DNA from: Myxococcota bacterium | GTDB taxonomy: Bacteria > Myxococcota_A > UBA796 > JAJRTE01 | DNA length: 33,077 bases | Direction: 5' to 3' | Assembly (NCBI GenBank): GCA_024278455.1 | Contig: JAJRTE010000027.1 | Location: 1 to 33,077, forward strand | Shown here: positions 16,240 to 24,570 of the stretch, one piece after another | Numbering within the stretch: the stretch's first letter is position 1 | How the letters are laid out: each line of letters starts with the position of its first letter | The notes under the pieces: model-generated | Seen by the model: only the letters and a program-made list of their open reading frames with translations | The model's database searches: none | What the model was told of the DNA's origin: nothing | Made by a program: the position numbers and the translations under genes

Positions 16240-17469
16240 ATGAAGGAAACGCGCGTTTCTCTCCGGGAGGTGTACCAGGTGGACGAGCGCACAGCCGAGA
16301 CCTACGCCCGGCATATTTCGCCGGGAAAGGTCGCGATGTACCGGGCCATGGGCCTGGCGCCGATCATGGGCGAGCGGCGCGGCGTCTGGTTTCGCGACGC
16401 CAACACCGGTGACTCCTGGATCAATTGCCATTGCAACGGGGGCGTGTTCAACCTCGGCCACAGGCATCCGCGAGTGGTCCAGGCGGTCCGGGATGCGCTG
16501 GAGCGGGTGGACATCGGCAACCATCACTTGTTGTCCGGCTATCGCGCCAGGCTGGCGGAGCGGCTGAGCGCGACCACGGGGCACGCCTTGCCGGGAGTCG
16601 TGTTCGGTGTCGGGGGCGGCGAGGCGGTCGACCTGGCTTTGAAGGTGGCTCGAGGCGTGACCGGACGCCGGACGATCGTGTCCGCGAAGGGAGGATACCA
16701 CGGCCACACTGGCCTGGCCATGGCCGCGGGAGACGCCCAGTACCGGGACCCGTTCGGCCCCAATCTTCCGGGATTCGTGCAAATCCCATTCGGCGACCTG
16801 GCCGCGGCCGACGCCGCGATCGACGGCGACACCGCCGCCGTGATCCTCGAGCCGATCCCCGCGACCCTCGGCATGCCCATACCCTCTCCCGGCTACCTCG
16901 AGGGCATCCAGGAACTGTGTCGGCTTAGGGGCGCGAGGCTCGTCCTCGACGAGGTTCAGACCGGCCTCGGGAGAACCGGAAAAATGTGGTGCTACCAGCA
17001 CCACGACCTCGAGCCGGACGCCGTGGTCACCGGCAAGGGGTTGAGTGGGGGGATCTACCCCATCGCCGCGACGTTGCTGACCCGGGAGATGCATGCCATC
17101 TTCGACGAGCGCCCCTTCGTGCACATCTCCACCTTCGGCGGTGCCGAACCGGGCTGCGCCGCGGCGCTGGAAGTGCTCGACATCGTCGAGTCGCCCGGGT
17201 TCCTGGACCGGGTGGAAACCGCTGGGGCCGTGCTCGAGGCAGCTTTCGACGGCCTGCCGTTCGTCCTCCGGCACAAGGGACTGATGATGGGACTCAAGTT
17301 CGACGACCCGCATGCCGGGATCGCCATGATGCAGGCGTTCTACAAGCGGGGAGTCTTCTGCGTGTACGCCAACAACGACCCCTCGGTCCTCCAGTTCCTC
17401 CCTCCCCTCATCATCGATGACGGCGAACTCGAGATACTCATCGAGAGAGTACGGGGGGTGTTTCGATGA
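16240..17469 (+). CDS. Class III PLP-dependent aminotransferase
   Basis: A 409-residue protein of the usual fold-type I aminotransferase length. Visible motifs are NGGVFNLGHRHPRVV (near 70), the cofactor-phosphate loop VGGGEAVDLALKVAR, the GGYHGHTGLA ring-stacking segment, LVLDEVQTGLGRTG with the pyridine-N Asp, and VTGKGLSGG with the Schiff-base Lys266. Class III enzymes usually move a terminal or omega amino group to pyruvate or 2-oxoglutarate. The substrate cannot be read here. AGGGAG precedes the ATG by about seven bases. The stop overlaps the next gene start, so it is translationally coupled to the kinase-like protein and probably works in the same pathway as the Ntn hydrolase downstream. 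Confidence 0.92.
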   Translation: MKETRVSLREVYQVDERTAETYARHISPGKVAMYRAMGLAPIMGERRGVWFRDANTGDSWINCHCNGGVFNLGHRHPRVVQAVRDALERVDIGNHHLLSGYRARLAERLSATTGHALPGVVFGVGGGEAVDLALKVARGVTGRRTIVSAKGGYHGHTGLAMAAGDAQYRDPFGPNLPGFVQIPFGDLAAADAAIDGDTAAVILEPIPATLGMPIPSPGYLEGIQELCRLRGARLVLDEVQTGLGRTGKMWCYQHHDLEPDAVVTGKGLSGGIYPIAATLLTREMHAIFDERPFVHISTFGGAEPGCAAALEVLDIVESPGFLDRVETAGAVLEAAFDGLPFVLRHKGLMMGLKFDDPHAGIAMMQAFYKRGVFCVYANNDPSVLQFLPPLIIDDGELEILIERVRGVFR

Positions 17470-18395
17470 ACGGGAGTTCGGATCGGACAGGCGTCCCGCG
17501 AAAGGCCGTGCTTCCTGGCAATGCCGTGGAAGCGCTCGAGCACGAGGTCGAGCGGGCCCTTCGTACCGGGGACACTTCCCGTCTCGCGGTGGTCGGATAC
17601 GGCGAGATCTCGAGCGTGCTCCTCCTGGCGCTTCCCGAGGGAGATGTCGTGTGCAAGCGGCTCCCGCTGTTCGACAGCCTCGAGGCAGTAGAAGCGTACC
17701 GGCGTTGCTTCGAGGACTACCTCGAGCGCCTCGAGGACAGGGGCGTCCGGCCCTGTCCGTCAGCGTTGGAAGTCGTTGCGAGGAACGATGGACGTCTTGC
17801 AGTCTGGTGCGTTCAGCCGGCACTGGACGGTGGGTCCATCGGCCCGGCGTGGCTCGCCTCGAGGGACCAAGATGCCGCGTCGGCCCTGTTTTCCCGCATC
17901 GTTGACCGGGTGCTCGGCTGTGTCGCCTCAGGCCTCGGACTGGACGGACAGCTATCCAACTGGTCCGTGGCCGGCGACGACCTCTCGTACCTGGACGTCA
18001 CCACGCCGCTCATGCGGGACGAGCAGGGCCGGGAGCGGCTCGACACGGAACTCTTCATCCGGTCGTTGCCCTGGGCACTTCGCAGCGTGGTCCGACGTCT
18101 CCTCCTTCACCAGATTCTCGACAAGTACTACCAGCCTCGAGGCGTACTGCTCGATTTCCTGGCCAATCTGTACAAGGAGTCCCTCGATGCGTTCCTCCCC
18201 GCATTCATGGAGATCGCCAACGAGAGGATCGCACCGCCGCTCACCCTCGAGGAGATTCAGGACTACTACCGGGAGGATGCCAGGATGTGGGAACTCCTCC
18301 AGCGGCTCCGTCGCGCCGACCGGTGGTGGCAACGTCGCGTGAGACGCAGGACCTACGAGTTCCTGCTCCCCGGAAGCGTCTCGAGAAACCTTTGA
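17466..18395 (+). CDS. Kinase-like protein (possibly DUF6206)
   Basis: A 309-residue soluble protein. Its layout resembles protein-kinase-like or aminoglycoside-phosphotransferase folds: AVVGYGEISSVLLL (41-54) looks like a nucleotide loop plus strand, VVCKRL (61-66) supplies a candidate ATP Lys64, DGQLSNW (160-166) matches a catalytic-loop Asp...Asn pair, and YLDVTTPLM (175-183) matches the metal-binding DFG position with Asp177. The C-terminal half is helical and rich in Trp/Arg/Tyr. I believe it belongs to the uncharacterised DUF6206 group, from memory and not checked. Its ATG overlaps the aminotransferase stop. A role in phosphorylating a small molecule or peptide made by its neighbours is inference. 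Confidence 0.75.
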   Translation: MNGSSDRTGVPRKAVLPGNAVEALEHEVERALRTGDTSRLAVVGYGEISSVLLLALPEGDVVCKRLPLFDSLEAVEAYRRCFEDYLERLEDRGVRPCPSALEVVARNDGRLAVWCVQPALDGGSIGPAWLASRDQDAASALFSRIVDRVLGCVASGLGLDGQLSNWSVAGDDLSYLDVTTPLMRDEQGRERLDTELFIRSLPWALRSVVRRLLLHQILDKYYQPRGVLLDFLANLYKESLDAFLPAFMEIANERIAPPLTLEEIQDYYREDARMWELLQRLRRADRWWQRRVRRRTYEFLLPGSVSRNL

Positions 18396-18451
18396 CATGA
18401 CGGCGGTGGTCCCGTCGCGCGCTCGTCGAAGCAAGAGGAGGAGAGGGTCCC

Positions 18452-19639
18452 ATGTGTGACATCGTGGTCGCTGTCAAGGACGGCAACGTGCTGTTCGGAA
18501 AAAACTCGGACAGGGACGCGAACGAGGCCCAGGTCCTCGAGTGGCGCGCGGCCCGGGATCATCCGGAGAGTGCTCGAGTGCGGTGCACCTGGATCGAGAT
18601 ACCGCAGGTCGCCCATACGCACGCCGTGCTGTTGAGCCGCCCTTTCTGGATGTGGGGAGCGGAAATGGGCGCCAACGAACACGGAGTTGTCATCGGGAAT
18701 ACCGCTGTGTTCACCCGGCAGCCCTGTGCCAAGAGCGGACTCACGGGCATGGACCTGCTGCGGCTCGCGCTCGAGCGGGCCTCATCGGCGGAAGCGGCCA
18801 GAGACACCATCGTGTCGTTGCTGGAGACGCACGGACAGGGCGGGGGAGGTGGGTTTGAGCACCCCGCGTTCACCTATCACAACAGCTTCGTCATCGCCGA
18901 CCCGTCGGGCGCCATCGTCCTCGAGACCGCGGGCAGGCTCTGGGAATGGTCCCGGGTGGAGGGGGTGTACACCATTTCCAACGCCTTGACGCTTCCCGGG
19001 TTTGCGGAGCGCCATTCGGATTTCGTCAAAACGTACGGATCCGGGAGCCGGCCGCGACGTTGCCGGACCCTCGAGATGGCGTCGGGAGTCTGCAGCGTGG
19101 CCGACATGGCCGGGGTGCTGCGGGACCACGGGGCGGCGGGAGGAGCACCCCGCTATTCCTGGCTCAACGGCGGGCTCCAGGTCCCGTGTGTCCATCCGAG
19201 CGGGCTGTTCGCCGCATCCCAGGTCAATGGGTCGTGGATATCGGAACTCGGACACGGCGCAGTGCAGCACTGGGCGACCGGCACGTCGGCTCCGTGTCTT
19301 TCGCTGTACAAGCCGGTCGCCGTGGAGCGCCCGGTGGACCTGGGTCCGATGCCGGGCGCGGTGATGGACATGCGCTGCTACTGGTGGCGTTTCGAGCGGT
19401 TCCAGCGCCGCGTGATGGTGGACCCCGGGACGGCTCGTCCCCGGTTCATCCCCGAGCGCGATGAGGTGGAGGCGGCCTGGTTCGCCCGCCCGCCGGCATC
19501 CGCGGCCGCGTTCCGTGAAGCCGACCGCCTCGTCCAGGACTGGGAGGCCCGGTTGGAGGGGCTCGAACTCCGCGACCGGCGTCCCTGGTGGGTACGGCGT
19601 TACTGGCGCAGGCGGAACCGCCGCGCAGCATGCGCGTAG
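18452..19639 (+). CDS. Secernin/C69-type Ntn hydrolase
   Basis: A 395-residue protein beginning Met-Cys-Asp-Ile-Val-Val-Ala. Once Met is removed, Cys2 becomes the N-terminal nucleophile, as in peptidase family C69 and the secernin and acyl-CoA:6-aminopenicillanate acyltransferase-like enzymes. Supporting motifs are NVLFGKNSDRDANEAQ (the NSDR motif following the nucleophile strand), GANEHGVVIGNTAVF, LTGMDLLRLALERA and SFVIADPSGAIVLETA. The C-terminal third, rich in Trp and Arg, is typical of secernins. It starts 56 bp after the kinase-like gene with a purine-rich GAGGAGGAGAGG ribosome site. It may cleave or transfer an amide or peptide bond on the product of its two operon partners. Confidence 0.88.
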   Translation: MCDIVVAVKDGNVLFGKNSDRDANEAQVLEWRAARDHPESARVRCTWIEIPQVAHTHAVLLSRPFWMWGAEMGANEHGVVIGNTAVFTRQPCAKSGLTGMDLLRLALERASSAEAARDTIVSLLETHGQGGGGGFEHPAFTYHNSFVIADPSGAIVLETAGRLWEWSRVEGVYTISNALTLPGFAERHSDFVKTYGSGSRPRRCRTLEMASGVCSVADMAGVLRDHGAAGGAPRYSWLNGGLQVPCVHPSGLFAASQVNGSWISELGHGAVQHWATGTSAPCLSLYKPVAVERPVDLGPMPGAVMDMRCYWWRFERFQRRVMVDPGTARPRFIPERDEVEAAWFARPPASAAAFREADRLVQDWEARLEGLELRDRRPWWVRRYWRRRNRRAACA

Positions 19640-19676
19640 CCAGGCTGTTCAGCTCGTCCGGGCCGAGCATTTCTGT

Positions 19677-20519
19677 TCAGCCCTCGTCCTCCTTCTCGGC
19701 TTTTGCCTCCGCCCCCTCCTCCGGTATCACTTCGCCCGGTTTGAGGTCTTTCACTTTCACCGCAGGACTGCCCCGCCAGAATTCGTAGGGGCCTATGACC
19801 GTGTTGGGATACACGACCGAGCGAACGCCGACCAAGGAATGGTGCCCTATCTTGACCCCCGGGCAGATCATCGACTCCGCACCGATAACCGCATTGTCCC
19901 CCACCTCGACCCCCTTGAGCATGAGACCACGGTTGTCGTAGAAGTGAGCGAGCACGGTCGAACCGAAACCGAACTGTACGTTCTTGCCGGCCTTGATGAG
20001 GTAGGGATCGAGCAGCCGGCAGGTGTCGCCGAGGGTCGTGGAGGGAGTGTCTGGACCGAAAAGGCGCTGGTAGATCATGGCGAACGGAGGCAGCTTGACG
20101 AGGACCGCGGGAAGCGCGCTCGCGAACGGTGCGTTGTATCGCAGCTTTATCAATAAGGTGTTGATCATGAACAAAATGGCTTCTATCGGGGGTCGACCGT
20201 TCGGCTTGTTGGGATACAGTCCCTCCTTGGGCGTCGGGATGATGACCCTGAGAATGAGCAGACCAACGATGTAGCCGTAGTTGAACACGAGGACGCACAG
20301 GAGGACCACGCCCGTCCACACCAGGGGCTGCTCGAGCGTCGGGGCGAGGGCCTTGTAGACCAGTGCTGCCGGCGCGAGGCCACAGCCGAGAAGGGTGAAC
20401 AGCATGAGCAAGTAGACGATGAGGAGCAGCTTCTTCCCGATGTCGACCTGCAACATGCGGTCGCGGATATCGAACTGAGGTTGTCGTTCCGTGGTGGTTT
20501 TGCCTGGTTTTACGGTCAT
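19677..20519 (-). CDS. Membrane-anchored left-handed beta-helix transferase-like protein
   Basis: A 280-residue protein. Two long hydrophobic segments lie near 28-56 (LLLIVYLLMLFTLLGCGLAP) and 66-92 (LVWTGVVLLCVLVFNYGYIVG). A cytoplasmic linker precedes a hexapeptide-repeat domain from about 178 to 255: VQFGFGSTVLAHFYD, LMLKGVEVGDNAVIGAESMI, VKIGHHSLVGVRSVVY, VIGPYEFWRGSPAVKV. The closing RGSPAVKVK is typical of acyltransferases of this fold. The domain resembles the C-terminus of Pls-type adenylating proteins but lacks the adenylation domain. The tail is charged (Glu/Lys). A modifying role at the inner membrane is likely but the substrate is unknown. It converges with the Ntn hydrolase, 37 bp apart. 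Confidence 0.8.
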   Translation of the reverse strand: MTVKPGKTTTERQPQFDIRDRMLQVDIGKKLLLIVYLLMLFTLLGCGLAPAALVYKALAPTLEQPLVWTGVVLLCVLVFNYGYIVGLLILRVIIPTPKEGLYPNKPNGRPPIEAILFMINTLLIKLRYNAPFASALPAVLVKLPPFAMIYQRLFGPDTPSTTLGDTCRLLDPYLIKAGKNVQFGFGSTVLAHFYDNRGLMLKGVEVGDNAVIGAESMICPGVKIGHHSLVGVRSVVYPNTVIGPYEFWRGSPAVKVKDLKPGEVIPEEGAEAKAEKEDEG

Positions 20520-20941
20520 CTGTCACCTCCACACGGTGTCGGTTGCCCGGCGCCAAGGTGGATGGATCCGGCGCCAGATCGGGCTGGGGTCTCACTGAGA
20601 TGATACCGGCGGGCAGGGTCTTTGGCAACAATGGTCGTGTTCTGCCGTGGGGCCTCTCGTGGCGCCGCGGATCCATGGTCAGGTCCTTCGAGCAGGTGGC
20701 CAACGGGCCGAACGCACCGGAATGGCGTGAGAAAAAGCGCTCGAGGAGGCACTTGGCCCCCTTTCTTGCCAGGCGGAATACCGGTGTCGATTCCAGGCGA
20801 TTCCGGTGGCGCCGGATGCCGAATTTGGCAGCGCGCAATTTATTGAACTGTGCCGCGAAAGGTGATAGGGTCGAAGGCGATTGGGATGCACCGTTGCCCG
20901 GGCATCGGAAGATCGAACCTCGTGTCCAAGGAGGAACTGTT
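20520..20941. other. Intergenic region between divergent genes
   Basis: I see no gene in these 420 bases. It must hold promoters for the beta-helix transferase (minus) and the MopE-like protein (plus). No confident -35/-10 pair is visible. The only clear signal is AAGGAGGA at 20928-20935, six bases before the GTG of the next gene. Confidence 0.5.
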
Positions 20942-22381
20942 GTGAGGTGGAAACAGATTCTGGGTGTGAGCAGGCGGTTGGCCGTGGTGCTTGGTGCCGC
21001 CGTGCCTCTTTTCCTGCTGTCGGCTGGCATTGATCAATGCCAGGAAACTCCGCCCATCGATGACGATGGAGACGGCTACTACGCCGCTCCCGACGGGGAT
21101 GACTGCGACGACGGCAACCCCGATGTGAACCCTGGAGCCGAAGAGGTTTGCAACGCCGTGGATGACGACTGCAACGGATTGACAGACGAAGCGCCCGATG
21201 AGGATGGGGACGCCTACAGTGTATGCAACGGGGACTGCGACGACCAGAATCCCGATGTCCATCCCAACGCCGTCGATGGGTGCGACGGCATCGACAATGA
21301 CTGCGACAACCTCATCGACGAGGACGGCGATGTCGACTTCGACGGGGACGGCTTCACGGTGTGCGACGACTGCAACGACAGCGATGCGTTCGTCTACCCT
21401 GGTGCGACGGAATTGTGCGACGACATCGACAACGACTGCGACGGGGACGTGGACGAAGGGGATGCGTGTTCGTCGCCGTCGTACCTGGTGCGATTCGAGG
21501 TCATCGTGCCTCCGGAAACCCCCATCGGCAGCACGGTCTACATCGTGGGCGACATGCCGGTTCTCGGCGGCTGGGACGCCGCGGCGGGAGTGCCTCTGAA
21601 CTGGGAAGGCGGCCTGATGTGGAGCAACACCATCACCCTGCCCTCGGACCAGCCGTTCGAGTACAAGTATGTCCTGGACGCCTCGTGGGACTATGTTGAG
21701 GTGGACGTGACCGGGAACGATGTGCCCAACCGGGTCGGGATGGCCGAGGAATATCTCATCATCTCCGACAGGGTCGCGGCGTGGAAGGGCGTGCCGCCCT
21801 ACACGGGTATCGCTGTGGACCACCTGGTCATCAACGAGGTCGACTACGACAACGTCGGTACCGACTACGATGAATTTGTGGAGATTTTCAACCCCACGGG
21901 GAGCGACGTGGACCTGTCGGGCAAGGCGATAGTGCTGGTCAACGGCAACAACAGCCTGCCCTACCGGACCGTCTATCTCGACGAGGCGGGGATCCTTCCC
22001 GCCGGCGGGTACCTCGTGGTTGCTTCGGCGACCGTCCCCGTCGATCCTGACGCGCTCTACGTGTACTTCGGCCTGGATTCCAACGCCATCCAGAACGGCT
22101 CTCCGGATGCCGTGGCCCTGATGGACATGGTCACGGGCGAGTTGATCGATGCCTTGTCCTACGAGGGGGAGATCGACAGTGCCGTGATCGTCACCGACGC
22201 CGGTGAGCTGACCTACAATCTCGTCGAAGACCAGGCTCCGGTCTTCGGGGACTCGTCGTCCATCAACGGGAGCATGGTACGCATTCCCAACGGTTCGGAC
22301 ACCGACTGGGCCTATCTGGACTGGATGTTCACGACCCATCCCACCCCAGGGTTCGAGAACATCTACCAGCCGACCAACTGA
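20942..22381 (+). CDS. Secreted MopE-repeat / CBM20 / lamin-tail-domain protein
   Basis: A 479-residue protein. The GTG at 20942 is chosen because AAGGAGGA lies six bases upstream and a signal peptide (LAVVLGAAVPLFLLSAG) starts soon after; the longer frame upstream has neither. Domains in order: three to four Asp/Cys-rich MopE-type metal-binding motifs (DDDGDGYYAAPDGDDCDD, VCNAVDDDCNGLTDE, ELCDDIDNDCDGDVDEGD); a CBM20-like starch-binding fold (VIVPPETPIGSTVYIVGD, LGGWDAAAGVPL, FEYKYVLD); and a lamin-tail domain (HLVINEVDYDN, EFVEIFNPTGSDVDLSG). All are extracellular modules: the first binds Ca or Cu, the last is common on secreted bacterial proteins. There is no enzymatic domain. It contains no CTCGAG hexamer, unlike most other genes here. 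Confidence 0.88.
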   Translation: MRWKQILGVSRRLAVVLGAAVPLFLLSAGIDQCQETPPIDDDGDGYYAAPDGDDCDDGNPDVNPGAEEVCNAVDDDCNGLTDEAPDEDGDAYSVCNGDCDDQNPDVHPNAVDGCDGIDNDCDNLIDEDGDVDFDGDGFTVCDDCNDSDAFVYPGATELCDDIDNDCDGDVDEGDACSSPSYLVRFEVIVPPETPIGSTVYIVGDMPVLGGWDAAAGVPLNWEGGLMWSNTITLPSDQPFEYKYVLDASWDYVEVDVTGNDVPNRVGMAEEYLIISDRVAAWKGVPPYTGIAVDHLVINEVDYDNVGTDYDEFVEIFNPTGSDVDLSGKAIVLVNGNNSLPYRTVYLDEAGILPAGGYLVVASATVPVDPDALYVYFGLDSNAIQNGSPDAVALMDMVTGELIDALSYEGEIDSAVIVTDAGELTYNLVEDQAPVFGDSSSINGSMVRIPNGSDTDWAYLDWMFTTHPTPGFENIYQPTN

Positions 22382-22504
22382 CCCGGGTTTCCCTCGCGAC
22401 GCACAGCCACGCCTCTTCGACAGTGCCCTGAAGCCCTGCTCGGCCCTTCTGTTTCCTCGCCGGGAAGGGAGCGGCCGGCCAGGCCTTCGTTCTGGAACAG
22501 CGTC

Positions 22505-22732
22505 TCAGATCAGCGCGCCGTAGAGGATGAAGAGGAGAACCGCCACGAGATAGTAGATGGCCTTGAACGCCGTCCCCTTCATGGCATGTTCTCGCGAAAC
22601 AGGGGGCCGCCGCGCACGGTTGCGATCGAGTTGGAGGAATACCTCGACCTGGTATTCGCGGACCAGTCTGGCGTGCTGCTCCAGGCGTTCTTCCTCCGTC
22701 GTATCCGGATCCAGCGGAAAGAGCGGCTGCAT
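22505..22732 (-). CDS. Small tail-anchored membrane protein
   Basis: A 75-residue protein. A charged helical N-terminus (TTEEERLEQHARLVREYQVEVFLQLD) leads to a basic patch (RARRPP) and one C-terminal TM segment, AIYYLVAVLLFILYGALI, ending at the last residue. GAGG lies about seven bases before the ATG. The composition and single clean TM argue that it is a real gene, but I recognise no family. It converges with the MopE-like gene. Confidence 0.55.
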   Translation of the reverse strand: MQPLFPLDPDTTEEERLEQHARLVREYQVEVFLQLDRNRARRPPVSREHAMKGTAFKAIYYLVAVLLFILYGALI

Positions 22733-23010
22733 GTCAAGCCTCGAGCAACGGGAGAAACCGGGTTACGCCACGGATGCCTCGAGCGGGAGGATTGCCCGCC
22801 GGCACTCGCTAACAGCAAGATCGGCACGTGGGCGGCGGGGAATGAGCGGTTCTTTCCAGCGGCGCCGCAAGGTGATGTGGCGGAATGCACCTGTCTGCAG
22901 CCTTGTCCCGGGCGTTGCGTGGGCGTATCATGGAGGCGGTTGAGAGTTGGGGCCGTTCGGCGTCGTCCGGCCGGCGAGGGAAAGAGCAGCCACGCAGGGA
23001 GGGCAGAGAC

Positions 23011-23727
23011 ATGGCCAGACCGAACGTCCACGAGACCTGGACCGTGCTCGAGCATGGCCCGATCGCGAAGGTGACGGAAAACCTGTGGCGTGTGGAGGGG
23101 TGTGTACCCCGGATGTCGCTCCGCCGCGTGATGACCCTTGCACGGCGCGATGACGGGCGGCTGGTCATCCACAGCGCCATTGCGTTGAACGAGGAGGAAA
23201 TGCAGGAAATCGAGGCCTGGGGAACGCCCCGATACCTCGTCGTTCCCAACGGCTGGCACAGGCTCGATGCCCCGGCGTTCGTGAAGCGCTACCCGGACCT
23301 CGAGGTCTTCTGTCCGGCGGGCGCGCGCAAGGCGGTGGAGCAGGTGGTACCCGTGGCAGGCGACTATTCCGCGTTTCCAGGGGACGACACCATAGGCCTC
23401 GAGCACGTCGAAGGTACCAACGCCTACGAAGGTGTCATGAAGATCCGCTCCGCCGATGGGGTCACCTTGGTGTTCAACGACTTGATCTTCAATATGCCTC
23501 ATCAGCCCGGGTTCGGCGGCTTCATGATGAAGCTGATGGGCTCGAGCGGGGGGCTCAAGGTCACCCGTATCGGGCGCTTGATGACGATCAAGAACCGGGG
23601 TGCCGTGCGAGGGTGCCTCGAGCGGCTGGCGGAGACGCCTGGCCTGAAGCGCATTATCGTCTCCCATCATCGCATGGTCGCCGAGGGGGCTGCGGATGCC
23701 TTGCGAGGGGTGGCCGCGACCCTGTGA
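23011..23727 (+). CDS. DUF4336 family protein (metallo-beta-lactamase-like fold)
   Basis: A 238-residue soluble protein. I chose ATG 23011 because GGGAGGG lies about eight bases upstream and the sequence then begins MARPNVHETW, while the longer frame adds a low-complexity basic N-terminus. Recognisable stretches are KVTENLWRVEGCV, DGRLVIHSAIALNEEEMQEI, RYLVVPNGWHRLDAPAFVKR and the late SHHRMV. These follow the DUF4336 pattern, a beta-lactamase-fold family in which the full HxHxDH zinc site is not present. Function is unknown. It is followed by 235 bp without a gene. Confidence 0.75.
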   Translation: MARPNVHETWTVLEHGPIAKVTENLWRVEGCVPRMSLRRVMTLARRDDGRLVIHSAIALNEEEMQEIEAWGTPRYLVVPNGWHRLDAPAFVKRYPDLEVFCPAGARKAVEQVVPVAGDYSAFPGDDTIGLEHVEGTNAYEGVMKIRSADGVTLVFNDLIFNMPHQPGFGGFMMKLMGSSGGLKVTRIGRLMTIKNRGAVRGCLERLAETPGLKRIIVSHHRMVAEGAADALRGVAATL

Positions 23728-23962
23728 CGGCTTGTGCCGAGACCGCTTTTCGGACTGGACGTGTCCCGGCGGACGCCGCGCTTGGCAGCCTGGGGTCGTT
23801 GGTGAGCAAGGGGGGGGGCGGATCGCTTGCGCCCCGGTTCCGCGTGCCCCGACACTCCTGCATTGCCCCGAGTAATCCGATCGACTACCATGAACCTGGA
23901 GTGAGGCTGTCTGGTATCTCCACCGCCTCGATCGTTGGGCATTCCTTGCGAAGGGGAACCGG

Positions 23963-24409
23963 ATGTCTCGAGGATTGCCGCCGGAGGAGGATGGGTATCG
24001 AACCCCGGCCGGGCATCACCGGACGTTTTTCATGGCCGGGGTGCTCGTGGCCGCGGTTGCGACGTTCGTGCTCGTGGTGCATATCGTCGAGATCCAGAAG
24101 AGGTATGAACTCCCGGGGTTCGGTCTTGTGCCGGATGAAGGAGGGAGGACCGGGGTTGCGCCCCCCGAAATTGTTGTGGAACAGGCCGGAGAGGGGAGGC
24201 TTCGCGTGGTGGTCGCACCGGTGGTGTCACCGGAGCGTTCACTCTATCTCTACCGGGATCTCGTGGCCTACGTGGCCGCATACGTTGGACTGGCCCCCCA
24301 GTTGTTGCCTCGAGCCTCCTACGCCGAGGTGAACGCGATGGTCCGTCACCATCTTGCCGACGTCGCGTTCGTCTGCTCCAGAGAAGCAACCAGTGTTGAG
24401 TCTGGATAG
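23963..24409 (+). pseudogene. Truncated PhnD-like substrate-binding protein
   Basis: A 148-residue frame with AAGGGGAACC before the ATG. After a membrane segment (FFMAGVLVAAVATFVLVVHIV) the sequence LRVVVAPVVSPERSLYLYRD, LVAYVAAYVGLAPQLLPRAS and VRHHLADVAFVCS matches the first third of PhnD-type periplasmic binding domains. Full-length members run about 280-300 residues, so two thirds are missing. The frame breaks near 24378, and about 80 bp of AT-rich sequence with no resemblance to the family follows. PhnD-like proteins often lie beside multiheme cytochrome genes, which fits the next genes. A membrane-anchored half-domain could in theory still be made. Confidence 0.7.
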
Positions 24410-24430
24410 AATGTTTCCAAAGAACTCCTA

Positions 24431-24458
24431 TTGAAACTATCGGAACATCGGCTATTAT
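24431..24458 (+). promoter_or_regulatory. Sigma-70-type promoter for the cytochrome cluster
   Basis: TTGAAA at 24431-24436 and TATTAT at 24453-24458 are separated by 16 bp. Both hexamers are one or two bases from consensus and the area is AT-rich. It lies about 110 bp upstream of the beta-barrel gene and directly after the truncated PhnD-like gene, so the cluster has its own promoter. Confidence 0.6.
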
Positions 24459-24570
24459 GCGCGTGCAGGGAGACGCCGGAACTCGTGGCGCGGCGACCGG
24501 CGCGGTTCCCGGCCGGTATCGGCGAATCCTTTCGGCCTTTGGCCACATCCTATCGTGTGAGAGCCTGGCG

